Shown here piece after piece: positions 17,935-26,706 of a stretch of 46,760 bases of DNA; positions within the stretch are counted from its first letter, which is position 1; each line of letters opens with the position of its first letter. The translations under genes and the position numbers were made by a program. This DNA comes from Pseudomonadota bacterium (lineage in GTDB: Bacteria; Pseudomonadota; Gammaproteobacteria; Burkholderiales; Burkholderiaceae_C): contig JAKOZT010000105.1 in the NCBI GenBank assembly GCA_029779845.1, forward strand, positions 1 to 46,760, in the 5' to 3' direction. The notes under the pieces are model-generated. The model did no database searches. It saw nothing but the letters and a program-made list of their open reading frames with translations, and had not been told where the DNA came from.

Positions 17935-17980
17935 CACCCTCGAGGGTGAACACTGCGCGATTGCGCAAGCACATTGCGCA
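17935..17980. promoter_or_regulatory. Putative Lrp-type operators between the regulator and the aminotransferase gene
   Basis: A 14-bp perfect palindrome CACCCTCGAGGGTG lies at 17935-17948. TTGCGCAA, itself a palindrome, lies at 17961-17968, and TTGCGCA repeats at 17974-17980, 13 bp further on. They sit 39-53 bp upstream of the regulator start and 44-89 bp upstream of the aminotransferase start. Two different elements could serve two proteins. Binding by the adjacent Lrp-type protein is inferred. Confidence 0.5.
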
Positions 17981-18023
17981 GCGCATTCTCTAGACTCGCC
18001 CGTTGTCCCAGGAGCGTGCCGCC

Positions 18024-19385
18024 ATGAACAAAGCCATCGACCCCGCCGTGCTGTCGCTCGCCGAACAGGGCTCGGCGCATCCGCATGCGATGGATGCGTA
18101 CTGGATGCCCTTCACCGCCAACCGGCAGTTCAAGAAGGCGCCGCGCCTGCTCGCCAAGGCGCAGGGCATGCACTTCTGGACGCCCGAAGGCCGCCAGATC
18201 CTCGACGGCGTCGCCGGCCTGTGGTGCGTCAATGCCGGCCACGCGCGGCCGAAGATCGTCGAGGCGATCGCGCAGCAGGCCGCCGAGCTCGACTACGCGC
18301 CGCCCTTCAACATGGCGCACCCCAAGGCCTTCGAACTCGCCGAGCGGCTCGTGCAGCTGACGCCGGCGGGGCTCAACAAGGTGTTCTTCACCAACTCCGG
18401 CTCGGAGGCGGTGGACACCGCGCTGAAGATGGCCATCGCCTACCACCGCGCGCGCGGCGAGGGCACGCGCACCCGGCTGATCGGGCGCGAGCGCGGCTAC
18501 CACGGCGTCAACTTCGGCGGCATCTCGGTGGGCGGCATCGTCGGCAACCGCAAGCTGTTCGGCCCGGCGCTGGGCGGCATCGACCACCTGCGCCACACCC
18601 ACGACCTGGCGCGCAATGCGTACTCGCGCGGCGTGCCGGCGCACGGCGCCGAGCTGGCCGACGACCTGGAGCGCCTGGTGGCGCTGCACGATGCCTCGAC
18701 CATCGCCGCGGTGATCGTCGAGCCGGTGGCCGGCTCGACCGGCGTGCTGCTGCCGCCCAAGGGCTACCTGGAGCGGCTGCGCGCGATCTGCGACAAGCAC
18801 GGCATCCTCTTGATCTTCGACGAGGTCATCACCGGCTTCGGGCGCCTGGGCTCGCCGTTCGCGGCGCAGCACTTCGGCGTGACGCCCGACCTGATGACGA
18901 CGGCCAAGGGCATCAGCAACGGCTGCGTGCCGATGGGTGCGGTGTTCTGCAAGAGCGAGATCCACGATGTGTTCATGACCGGGCCCGAGCACCTGATCGA
19001 GTTCGCGCACGGCTACACCTACTCGGCGCACCCGCTGGCCTGCGCGGCGGCGCTCGGCACGCTGGACACCTACGCCGACGAAGGCCTGCTGACGCGCGGC
19101 GCGCAGCTCGCGCCCTACTTCGAAGACGCGCTGCATTCGCTGAAGGGCGCGCGCCACGTGATCGACGTGCGCAACATCGGCCTGGTGGGCGGCGTCGAGC
19201 TGGAGTCGATCGCCGGCCAGCCGGGCAAGCGCGCCTTCGACATCTTCCTCGAATGCTGGTCGCGCGGCGTGCTGATCCGCACCACCGGCGACACGATCGC
19301 TTTCTCGCCGCCGCTGATCATCGAAAAAGCGCACATCGACCAGCTCGTGGGCACGCTCGCCGACGTGCTGAAGACGGCGGCCTGA
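18024..19385 (+). CDS. Omega-amino acid:pyruvate aminotransferase (beta-alanine--pyruvate transaminase-like)
   Basis: A 453-residue class-III PLP aminotransferase. The N-terminal DAYWMPFTANRQFKKAPRLL is diagnostic for omega-amino acid:pyruvate transaminases. Also visible are GLWCVNAGHARPKIVEAI, FTNSGSEAVDTALKMAIAYH, FDEVITGFGRLG and the PLP lysine K295 in TTAKGISNG. Likely donors are beta-alanine or GABA, with pyruvate as acceptor. An AGGAG 9 nt before the ATG supports the start. It precedes puuB by only 10 bp, so it is probably the first gene of the puuB-puuD transcript and could take beta-alanine from spermidine breakdown or GABA from putrescine. Confidence 0.92.
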   Translation: MNKAIDPAVLSLAEQGSAHPHAMDAYWMPFTANRQFKKAPRLLAKAQGMHFWTPEGRQILDGVAGLWCVNAGHARPKIVEAIAQQAAELDYAPPFNMAHPKAFELAERLVQLTPAGLNKVFFTNSGSEAVDTALKMAIAYHRARGEGTRTRLIGRERGYHGVNFGGISVGGIVGNRKLFGPALGGIDHLRHTHDLARNAYSRGVPAHGAELADDLERLVALHDASTIAAVIVEPVAGSTGVLLPPKGYLERLRAICDKHGILLIFDEVITGFGRLGSPFAAQHFGVTPDLMTTAKGISNGCVPMGAVFCKSEIHDVFMTGPEHLIEFAHGYTYSAHPLACAAALGTLDTYADEGLLTRGAQLAPYFEDALHSLKGARHVIDVRNIGLVGGVELESIAGQPGKRAFDIFLECWSRGVLIRTTGDTIAFSPPLIIEKAHIDQLVGTLADVLKTAA

Positions 19386-19395
19386 ACAGGCATTT

Positions 19396-20694
19396 ATGTC
19401 GCTGCTGCAGACCGACCTCGAACTGACGAAGAACTCCTATTACGCGGCCACGGCGCCGCGGCGGCAGCGCTACGCTGCCCTGCAATCGAACGTGGATGCC
19501 GACGTGGCCATCGTCGGCGGCGGGCTGGCCGGGCTGTCGGCCGCCATCGAGCTGGCCGATCGCGGCTACCGCGTCGTGCTGCTGGAAGCGCGCCAGGTCG
19601 GCTGGGGCGCCTCGGGCCGCAACGGCGGGCAGGCGATCGCCGGGCTGGCCTGCGACCAGGCGGTGGTCGAAGCGCAGCTCGGCCAGGCGGACTCGAAGCG
19701 CGTCTGGGACATGACGATGGAAGCGCTGCGCCTGATCGGGCAGCGCCGCGAACGCTTCGGCATCGCGTGCGACTGGCGGCCGGGCTACCTGGGCCTGGCG
19801 GTCAACGAGCGCAAGGCGCGCGAGCTGCGCGGCTGGCACGAGCAGATGCAGCGCGACTACGGCTATCGGACGCGCTGGATCGAGCCCGGCGAGATGCCGC
19901 AATGGATCGCCAGCCCGCGGTTCCACAGCGGCATCCACGACCCCGCCGGCGGCCACCTGCATCCGCTCAAGTACAGCATGGGCCTGGCCGCCGCGGCGGC
20001 GTCGCTGGGCGTGCAGATCCACGAGGATTCGCCCGTCACGCAGATCGAGCACGGCCGCGTCGCCAAAGTGCGCACGGCGCAAGGCAGCGTCGCCGCCTCG
20101 CACGTGCTGCTGGCGGGCAACGTCTACCTGCAAGGCATCGCGCCGGCGCTGGAAGCTCGCGTGATGCCGGTCGGCACCTACATCGTCGCCTCCGAGCCGC
20201 TCGACGCGAAGCTCGCCGAATCGCTGATCCCCTCCGGCTCGGCGGTGTGCGACACCAACTTCGTGCTCGACTACTTCCGCCCCACCGCCGACCGGCGCAT
20301 GCTCTACGGCGGGCGCGTCAGCTACAGCACCGCGACGCCGATGAACCTCGCGGCCAGCATGCAGCGGCGCATGGCCAGAACCTTCCCGCAGCTGAAGGAC
20401 ACGAAGATCGAATTCGCCTGGGGCGGCTTCGTCGACATCTCGATGAACCGCGCACCCGACTTCGGTCGCCTGAACGACTCGCCCAACGTCTATTACCTGC
20501 AAGGCTTCTCCGGCCACGGCTTGGCATTGACGGGCCTCGCGGGCAAACTGGTGGCCGAGGCCATCGCGGGCGATGCCGAGCGCTTCGACACCTTCGCGCG
20601 CATCCGTCATCGTCCCTTCCCCGGCGGCTCCTTGCTGCGCACGCCGGCGCTGGTGGCCGGGATGGCCTACTACCGCTTGAGGGATCTGCTGTGA
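19396..20694 (+). CDS. puuB: Gamma-glutamylputrescine oxidase-like FAD oxidoreductase
   Basis: A 432-residue DAO-family flavoprotein. In the Puu pathway it oxidises gamma-glutamylputrescine to gamma-glutamyl-aminobutyraldehyde, giving ammonia and peroxide. The FAD motif is VAIVGGGLAGLSAAIELADRG (residues ~37-57), followed by GWGASGRNGGQAIAG. A C-terminal FAD contact is FSGHGLALTGLAGKLVAEAI. The N-terminus LTKNSYYAATAP is typical of PuuB/OrdL proteins. It lies between the aminotransferase and puuD, overlapping puuD by 4 nt, and puuA follows. Other amine oxidase substrates are possible, but the neighbours favour this one. Confidence 0.9.
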   Translation: MSLLQTDLELTKNSYYAATAPRRQRYAALQSNVDADVAIVGGGLAGLSAAIELADRGYRVVLLEARQVGWGASGRNGGQAIAGLACDQAVVEAQLGQADSKRVWDMTMEALRLIGQRRERFGIACDWRPGYLGLAVNERKARELRGWHEQMQRDYGYRTRWIEPGEMPQWIASPRFHSGIHDPAGGHLHPLKYSMGLAAAAASLGVQIHEDSPVTQIEHGRVAKVRTAQGSVAASHVLLAGNVYLQGIAPALEARVMPVGTYIVASEPLDAKLAESLIPSGSAVCDTNFVLDYFRPTADRRMLYGGRVSYSTATPMNLAASMQRRMARTFPQLKDTKIEFAWGGFVDISMNRAPDFGRLNDSPNVYYLQGFSGHGLALTGLAGKLVAEAIAGDAERFDTFARIRHRPFPGGSLLRTPALVAGMAYYRLRDLL

Positions 20695-21482
20695 ACGCGG
20701 CGCGCTCGTCGTCCAAACCGGTGGTGCTGGTGCCGTCGTGCAACCGCATGATCGGCCAGCATCCCTTCCACGTCGCCGGCCGCAAGTACGTCGAGGCGGT
20801 GCGCCTCGCAGGCGGCCTGCCCCTGATCGTGCCGGTGGCGCATGCCGACGAACTCGACGAACTGCTGGACCTCGCGCACGGCGTGCTGCTGACCGGCTCG
20901 CCCTCGAACGTGCACCCGCGCCACTTCGGCGAGAGCGTGCACGACACGGCGCTGCCGCTGGACACCGAGCGCGACGACTGGACGCTGCCGCTGATCCCGC
21001 GCATCCTCGAGCGCGGCATGCCCCTCTTCGCGATCTGCCGCGGCTTCCAGGAAGCCAACGTCGCGCTCGGCGGCTCGCTGCACCAGGCGGTGCACGAGGT
21101 CGCCGGCCAGCACGACCACCGCGGCGCGGGCGGCCGCGCCGATGCCTCGGCCGAGGAGATGTACGACTTCGCGCATGCGGTCGAGGTGCAGCCCGGCGGC
21201 GTGCTGGAGCGCATCCTGAGCGAGCGCGAGGTCAGGGTGAACTCGGTGCACGGCCAGGGCATCAACCGCCTCGCGCCGGGCCTGCGCGTCGAGGCGCGCG
21301 CGCCCGACGGCCTGGTGGAGGCCTTCTCGGTCGAACGGGCGCCGGGCTTCAACCTGTGCGTGCAATGGCATCCGGAATGGCAGGCCGCGACCAATCCCGT
21401 GTCGATGCGCCTGCTGCGCGCCTTCGGCGACGCCTGCCGCGCCTTCCGCGATCGTCCCCGGGCGCCTCAGCCAGCGCGCTGA
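20691..21482 (+). CDS. puuD: Gamma-glutamyl-gamma-aminobutyrate hydrolase
   Basis: A 263-residue class-I glutamine amidotransferase-like (peptidase C26) hydrolase that releases GABA and glutamate from gamma-glutamyl-GABA. The nucleophile is C116 in FAICRGFQE, with H227 and E229 in QWHPEW completing the triad. LLTGSPSNVHPRHF and NSVHGQGI are also PuuD-like. The GTG at 20691 overlaps the puuB stop (GTGA), which fixes the start and suggests translational coupling. The final residues are low-complexity. Confidence 0.93.
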   Translation: MNAARSSSKPVVLVPSCNRMIGQHPFHVAGRKYVEAVRLAGGLPLIVPVAHADELDELLDLAHGVLLTGSPSNVHPRHFGESVHDTALPLDTERDDWTLPLIPRILERGMPLFAICRGFQEANVALGGSLHQAVHEVAGQHDHRGAGGRADASAEEMYDFAHAVEVQPGGVLERILSEREVRVNSVHGQGINRLAPGLRVEARAPDGLVEAFSVERAPGFNLCVQWHPEWQAATNPVSMRLLRAFGDACRAFRDRPRAPQPAR

Positions 21483-21568
21483 ATCGCCTTTGCCGCCATC
21501 GCGGCAGATACTCCGCGCAACAGGTCCGGCCACGAGCCGCGCACCGCGCAACAACCCTCAGGTGCCCT

Positions 21569-22936
21569 ATGGTCGACAAGAAGAACTTCGGCTTTGCCGA
21601 ATTGGAACAGTGGTTCAACGAACGCCGCGTGACGGAGATCGAATGCCTCGTGCCCGATCTCACCGGCGTGGCGCGCGGCAAGATCCTGCCGCGCGAGAAA
21701 TTCACCGAGGACCGCGGCATGCGGCTGCCGGAGGCGATCGTCGCGATCGGCGTGACGGGCGAGTTCCCCGAGGAGGGCCCGTACTACGACGTGATCCACG
21801 CCACCGACCGCGACATGCACCTGCGCCCCGACCCGAGCACGGTGCGCATCGTGCCCTGGGCCGCCGACCCGACCGCGCAGGTGCTGCACGACTGCTTCGA
21901 CCGCGACGGCAAGCTGATCCCCTATGCGCCGCGCTCGGTGCTGCGCCATGTCTGCGACCTGTTCGACGCCGAGGGCTGGAGCCCGGTGGTCGCGCCCGAA
22001 CTGGAGTTCTACCTGATCGAGCGCAACTCCGACCCGAACACGCCGCTGCGCCCGCCGCGCGGCCGCAGCGGGCGCGCCGAGACCTCGCGCCAGGCCTATT
22101 CGATCGACGCGGTCAACGAGTTCGATCCGCTGTTCGAGGACATCTACGCCTACTGCGAGCAGATGGAGCTGAACGTCGACACGCTGATCCATGAAGTGGG
22201 CGCCGGGCAGATGGAGATCAACTTCTTCCACGCCCACCCGCTGGGCCTCGCCGACGAGGTGTTCTTCTTCAAGCGCACCATCCGCGAGACCGCGCTGCGC
22301 CACGAGATGTACGCCACCTTCATGGCCAAGCCGATGGCCAACGAGCCGGGCAGCGCGATGCACGTGCACCAGAGCCTGGTCGAGACGGCCAGCGGGCGCA
22401 ACATCTTCAGCAACCCCGACGGCTCGCCCTCGAAGGAGTTCTACTGGTACATCGGCGGGCTGCAGAAGTACACGCCGGCGGCGATGGCGCTGTTCGCGCC
22501 CTACGTCAACAGCTACCGGCGCCTGGCGCGATCGACCGCCGCGCCGATCAACATCCAGTGGGGCACCGACAACCGCACCGTCGGCATCCGCTCGCCGGTG
22601 GCCACGCCGGCGGCGCGCCGCGTCGAGAACCGCGTGATCGGCGCCGATGCCAACCCCTACGTGGCGCTGGCCGCCACGCTGGCCTGCGGCTACCTGGGCA
22701 TCAAGAACCGCATCGAGCCGACGCCCGAATGCAAGGGCGACGCCTACCTGTCGGAGTACCAGCTGCCGCGCTCGCTGAACGAGGCGCTCGGCTGGCTGGC
22801 CGACGAGAAGGATCTGCACGACGTGCTGGGCCGCGAGTTCATCACCGTGTACTCGGAGGTCAAGGACACCGAGTACGGCGAGTTCATGAAGGTGATCTCG
22901 CCGTGGGAGCGCGAGCACCTTCTTCTTCACGTCTGA
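21569..22936 (+). CDS. puuA: Gamma-glutamylputrescine synthetase (glutamine synthetase family)
   Basis: A 455-residue GS-family ligase predicted to join glutamate and putrescine using ATP. The start is MVDKKNFGFAELEQWF. GS signatures are the metal-ligand ELEFYL, EVGAGQMEINFFHAHPL, GSAMHVHQSL, TDNRTVGIR and GADANPYVALAATLACG. The usual GlnA adenylylation motif NLYDLPP is not seen; the equivalent region reads LSEYQLPRSLN. Context (puuB and puuD upstream, spuC 15 bp downstream) supports PuuA rather than ammonia-assimilating GlnA. The 86-bp gap before it holds only a weak 5-bp stem (GCCGC/GCGGC). Confidence 0.9.
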   Translation: MVDKKNFGFAELEQWFNERRVTEIECLVPDLTGVARGKILPREKFTEDRGMRLPEAIVAIGVTGEFPEEGPYYDVIHATDRDMHLRPDPSTVRIVPWAADPTAQVLHDCFDRDGKLIPYAPRSVLRHVCDLFDAEGWSPVVAPELEFYLIERNSDPNTPLRPPRGRSGRAETSRQAYSIDAVNEFDPLFEDIYAYCEQMELNVDTLIHEVGAGQMEINFFHAHPLGLADEVFFFKRTIRETALRHEMYATFMAKPMANEPGSAMHVHQSLVETASGRNIFSNPDGSPSKEFYWYIGGLQKYTPAAMALFAPYVNSYRRLARSTAAPINIQWGTDNRTVGIRSPVATPAARRVENRVIGADANPYVALAATLACGYLGIKNRIEPTPECKGDAYLSEYQLPRSLNEALGWLADEKDLHDVLGREFITVYSEVKDTEYGEFMKVISPWEREHLLLHV

Positions 22937-22951
22937 TTCCGGAGATTCGCG

Positions 22952-24349
22952 ATGAGCGCAGTCCTCAACACCCCGACCGCCCGCAGCACCGCCGACTGGC
23001 AGGCTGCCGATGCGTCGCACTACCTGCACCCCTTCACCGACTTCAAGGGCCTGGCCAGCAAGGGCTCGCGCGTGATCACGCGCGCCGAGAACATCTACCT
23101 GTGGGACAGCGACGGCAAGAAGATCCTCGACGCGATGTCGGGCCTGTGGTGCGTCAACGTCGGCTACGGCCGCCAGGAGCTGATCGACGCGGCGACGCGC
23201 CAGTTGAAGGAGCTGCCCTTCTACAACAGCTTCTTCCAGACCGCGACGCCGCCGGCGATCGAGCTCGCCGAACTGCTCGCGCAGGTGACGCCGCCGCAGT
23301 TCCAGCACGTGTTCTTCTCCGGCTCGGGCTCGGAGGGCAACGACACCGTGGTGCGCATGGTGCGCCGCTACTGGGACATCCTGGGCCAGCCGCAGCGCAA
23401 GGTGATCATCAGCCGCAAGAACGCCTACCACGGCTCGACGATGGCCGGCGCCTCGCTCGGCGGCATGGCCGGCATGCACGAACAAGGGGGGCTGCCGATC
23501 CCCGACATCGTGCACATCGAGCAGCCGTTCTGGTTCGAATTGGGGCGCGACCTGTCGCGCGAGGAGTTCGGCAAGAAGGCCGCCGGCTGGCTGGAAGCGA
23601 AGATCCTCGAAGTCGGCGCCGACAAGGTGGCCGCCTTCATCGGCGAGCCGATCCAGGGCGCCGGCGGCGTGATCGTGCCGCCGGCCACCTACTGGCCCGA
23701 GATCCAGCGCATCTGCGACAGGCACGGCATCCTGCTGGTCAGCGACGAGGTCATCACCGGCTTCGGCCGCACCGGGCAATGGTTCGGCTGCGAGACGATG
23801 GGCACCAAGCCCGACCTGATGACCTTCGCCAAGGGCGTGACCTCGGGCTACATCCCGCTGGGCGGCGTGATGGTCGGCGAGCGCATCGCCAAGGTGCTGA
23901 TCGAGCAAGGCGGCGAGTTCAACCACGGCTACACCTACTCGGGCCACCCGGTGGCCTGCGCGGTGGCGATCGCGAACATCCGGCTGATCCAGCGCGAAGG
24001 CCTGGTCGAGCGCGTGCGCGGCGACATCGGCCCCTACCTCGCGCAGCATTTCGCCGAGCTGGCCAGGCACCCGCTGGTGGGCGAGGCGCAGACCTGCGGG
24101 CTGATGGGCGCGCTGCAGCTGGTCAAGGACAAGGCCGCGGGCACGACGTTCGATGCCGCGCTCGAAGTCGGCATGGTCTGCCGCGGCCACTGCTTCGGCA
24201 ACGGGCTGATCATGCGCGCGGTGGGCGACCGCATGATCATCGCGCCGCCGCTGGTGATGACGCGCGCGCAGATCGACGAGATGGCCGCGCTGATCAAGCA
24301 CTGCCTCGACCTCACGCTGGCCGACGTCAAGGCGCGCGGATGGATGTGA
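22952..24349 (+). CDS. spuC: Putrescine/spermidine:pyruvate aminotransferase
   Basis: A 465-residue class-III aminotransferase that would convert putrescine to 4-aminobutyraldehyde with pyruvate as acceptor. SpuC-type features are HYLHPFTDFKGLASKGSRVI at the N-terminus, LDAMSGLWCVNVGYGRQEL, YNSFFQTATPPAIELAELLA and FSGSGSEGNDTVVRMVRRYW. SDEVITGFGRTG and the PLP lysine K294 in TFAKGVTSG are also present. It gives a direct transamination route parallel to PuuA/B/D. It follows puuA by 15 bp. The sigma-54 promoter for potF begins 6 bp after its stop. Confidence 0.93.
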   Translation: MSAVLNTPTARSTADWQAADASHYLHPFTDFKGLASKGSRVITRAENIYLWDSDGKKILDAMSGLWCVNVGYGRQELIDAATRQLKELPFYNSFFQTATPPAIELAELLAQVTPPQFQHVFFSGSGSEGNDTVVRMVRRYWDILGQPQRKVIISRKNAYHGSTMAGASLGGMAGMHEQGGLPIPDIVHIEQPFWFELGRDLSREEFGKKAAGWLEAKILEVGADKVAAFIGEPIQGAGGVIVPPATYWPEIQRICDRHGILLVSDEVITGFGRTGQWFGCETMGTKPDLMTFAKGVTSGYIPLGGVMVGERIAKVLIEQGGEFNHGYTYSGHPVACAVAIANIRLIQREGLVERVRGDIGPYLAQHFAELARHPLVGEAQTCGLMGALQLVKDKAAGTTFDAALEVGMVCRGHCFGNGLIMRAVGDRMIIAPPLVMTRAQIDEMAALIKHCLDLTLADVKARGWM

Positions 24350-24354
24350 AAGCG

Positions 24355-24370
24355 TGGCACGGGGTTTGCC
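24355..24370 (+). promoter_or_regulatory. Sigma-54 (RpoN) -24/-12 promoter for the potF operon
   Basis: TGGCACGGGGTTTGCC matches the consensus TGGCAC-N5-TTGC. The invariant GG (24356-24357) and GC (24368-24369) have exactly 10 bp between them. It lies in the 121-bp gap between spuC and potF, about 100 bp upstream of the potF ATG. The predicted transcript start is near 24381. A sigma-54 promoter needs an enhancer-binding protein; none is encoded in this window. NtrC is the obvious candidate because polyamines are nitrogen sources. Confidence 0.85.
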
Positions 24371-24470
24371 TCTAACGCCCCATCGACGCGCCTCGCTAGA
24401 CTGCCCGGCAGCTCGTTCCCAGACACCGTCTTTTCGACACACCGAAACCTCGACACGAAGGAAGTCCACC

Positions 24471-25595
24471 ATGAAGCGGATGTTCAGTGCCCTCGCCTCC
24501 ATCACACCGGCCGTGCTGGCCGCCACGGCTGCGCTGTGGGGGCCGCCGGCAGCGGCGCAGGAAGAGGAGAAGGTACTCAACGTCTACAACTGGTCCGACT
24601 ACATCGCCGAGGACACGCTGCGCAACTTCGAGAAAGAGACCGGCATCAAGGTCCGCTACGACAACTTCGACAACAACGAGATCGTCCACGCCAAGCTGGT
24701 GGCGGGCAAGACCGGCTACGACGTGGTGGTGCCCTCGTCGTACTGGGCCAAGATCCAGGCCGACGGCGGCCTGCTGATGAAGCTCGACAAGAGCAAGATT
24801 CCCAACCTGAAGAACCTCGATCCCTCGCTGCAGGAGCAGCTCGCCAAGCTCGACCCGGGCAACCAGTTCCAGGTGAACTGGATGTGGGGCTACACCACGG
24901 TGGGCATCAACGTCGAGAAGGTCAAGGCCGCGCTGGGCGGCATGCCCATGCCCGACAACGCCTGGGACCTGGTCTTCAAGCCCGAGTACATCTCCAAGCT
25001 CAAGGGCTGCGGCGTCAGCTTCCTCGACTCGGCCACCGAGGTGATCCCGGCCGCGCTGCACTACCTCGGCAAGCCGCCGTATTCGAAGGCCCTGGCCGAC
25101 TACGCCGGCGTCGGCCCGCTGCTGAAGTCGGTGCGGCCCTACGTGACGCTGTTCAGCTCGTCGGGCTACATCAACGACATGGCCAACGGCTCGATCTGCC
25201 TGGCGCTGGGCTGGTCGGGCGACATCAACATCGCGCGCCAGCGCGCCATCGACGGCAAAACCGGCCAGAACATCCAGGCGCTGATCCCCAAGACCGGCGG
25301 TATCCTGTTCTTCGACGTGATGGTGATCCCGGCCGACGCGCCGCACCCGAACAACGCGTACAAGTTCATCGACTACATCCTGCGCCCCGAGGTGCACGCG
25401 AGCCTGACCAACAAGGTCTTCTACGCCAACCCGAACAAGGAATCGAAGAAGTTCATCAAGCCGGAAGTCGCGAGCAACCCGACGGTGTTCCCGAGCGCGG
25501 AGGACATGAAGAAGATGCAGGCGCCGGACGCGCTGTCCAACGACATCCGCCGCACGATGACGCGCCTGTACACCAGCTTCAAGACGGGCCTGTGA
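24471..25595 (+). CDS. potF: Periplasmic putrescine/polyamine-binding protein
   Basis: A 374-residue substrate-binding protein of a polyamine ABC importer. Residues 1-29 form a signal peptide ending AAAQ. The mature N-terminus has KVLNVYNWSDYIAEDTL, the hallmark of PotD/PotF proteins. YDVVVPSSYWAKIQADGG and ALGWSGDINIARQRA are further conserved polyamine-site segments. Length matches PotF (about 370 residues). A GAAGGA ribosome binding site precedes the ATG. It heads potFGHI, with potG beginning 1 bp after its stop, and is driven by the sigma-54 promoter. Whether it prefers putrescine or spermidine cannot be decided. Confidence 0.95.
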   Translation: MKRMFSALASITPAVLAATAALWGPPAAAQEEEKVLNVYNWSDYIAEDTLRNFEKETGIKVRYDNFDNNEIVHAKLVAGKTGYDVVVPSSYWAKIQADGGLLMKLDKSKIPNLKNLDPSLQEQLAKLDPGNQFQVNWMWGYTTVGINVEKVKAALGGMPMPDNAWDLVFKPEYISKLKGCGVSFLDSATEVIPAALHYLGKPPYSKALADYAGVGPLLKSVRPYVTLFSSSGYINDMANGSICLALGWSGDINIARQRAIDGKTGQNIQALIPKTGGILFFDVMVIPADAPHPNNAYKFIDYILRPEVHASLTNKVFYANPNKESKKFIKPEVASNPTVFPSAEDMKKMQAPDALSNDIRRTMTRLYTSFKTGL

Positions 25596-25596
25596 C

Positions 25597-26706
25597 GTGA
25601 GCACCGCGCCGGCGTACCTGCAGATTCGCGACGTCGTGAAGGACTTCGGCGGCGGTGCCGTCGCGGTCAACCACGTCTCGATCGACATCGCCAAGGGCGA
25701 GATCTTCGCGCTGCTCGGCTCCTCGGGCTGCGGCAAGACCACGCTGCTGCGCATGCTGGCCGGCTTCGAGACGCCGACCGCCGGGCGCATCGTGCTCGAC
25801 GGCAAGGATCTCGCCGGCCTGCCGCCCTACGAGCGGCCGATCAACATGATGTTCCAGAGCTACGCGCTGTTCCCGCACCTGACGGTGGCGGACAACATCG
25901 CCTTCGGCCTGAAGCGCGACGGCATGCCGGCCGACCAGATCGCGCAGCGCGTCGAGGCCATGCTCAAGCTGGTGCAGCTCGGCAAGTACGCCAAGCGCAA
26001 GCCGCACCAGCTCTCCGGCGGCCAGCAGCAGCGCGTGGCGCTGGCGCGCAGCCTGGCCAAGCGGCCGCAGCTGCTGCTGCTCGACGAGCCGCTGGGCGCG
26101 CTCGACAAGAAGCTGCGCGAGGAGACGCAGATCGAGCTGGTCAACATCATCGAGGAGGTCGGCGTCACCTGCGTGATGGTCACGCACGACCAGGAAGAGG
26201 CGATGACGATGGCCTCTCGCATCGCCATCATGAGCGAGGGCAAGGTGCTGCAGGTCGGAGCGCCGTCCGAGATCTACGAGACGCCGGCGACGCGCTTCGT
26301 GGCCGACTTCATCGGCAACGTCAACCTGATGGACGGCACGCTGGCGCAGGACGAAGCCGACCACTGCGTGATCGACTGCGAGGATCTGAAGCACTACGTC
26401 GGCCACGGCATCACCGGCACGCAGGGCATGCCGGTGTCGGTGGCGGTGCGGCCGGAGAAGATCCACCTCTCGCCGCACGCGCCGACCGACGAGGACCACG
26501 GCGGCGGCTTCAACCGCGCCAAGGGCGTGGTGAAGAACCTGTCGTACTTCGGCGCCTACACCGTCTACCACCTCGAACTGCCGTCGGGCCGCGTGCTGAA
26601 GATCAGCCAGAACAACACCCAGCGCCACCGCGAGCACGAGCTGACCTGGGGCAGCGAGGCCTGGGCGCACTGGTCGCGCCAGTCGCAGGTGGTGCTGACG
26701 CAATGA
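25597..26706 (+). CDS. potG: Polyamine ABC transporter ATP-binding protein
   Basis: A 369-residue ATPase of the PotFGHI importer. Walker A is GSSGCGKTT (41-49), the signature [15 protein letters not shown] is near 139, and Walker [13 protein letters not shown] is near 160. H-loop [10 protein letters not shown] follows. The C-terminal TOBE-like region (about 290-369) includes [12 protein letters not shown]. The GTG start at 25597 is 1 bp after the potF stop. The gene overlaps potH by 4 nt (ATGA). Confidence 0.95.
   Translation: MSTAPAYLQIRDVVKDFGGGAVAVNHVSIDIAKGEIFALLGSSGCGKTTLLRMLAGFETPTAGRIVLDGKDLAGLPPYERPINMMFQSYALFPHLTVADNIAFGLKRDGMPADQIAQRVEAMLKLVQLGKYAKRKPHQLSGGQQQRVALARSLAKRPQLLLLDEPLGALDKKLREETQIELVNIIEEVGVTCVMVTHDQEEAMTMASRIAIMSEGKVLQVGAPSEIYETPATRFVADFIGNVNLMDGTLAQDEADHCVIDCEDLKHYVGHGITGTQGMPVSVAVRPEKIHLSPHAPTDEDHGGGFNRAKGVVKNLSYFGAYTVYHLELPSGRVLKISQNNTQRHREHELTWGSEAWAHWSRQSQVVLTQ

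Noticed and set aside
21467..24580. Very long open frame on the minus strand (over 1000 codons) opposite puuA and spuC
   Set aside because: It is antisense to two clearly conserved enzymes and its translation is a low-complexity Arg/Ala/His/Val product of GC-rich codon bias.
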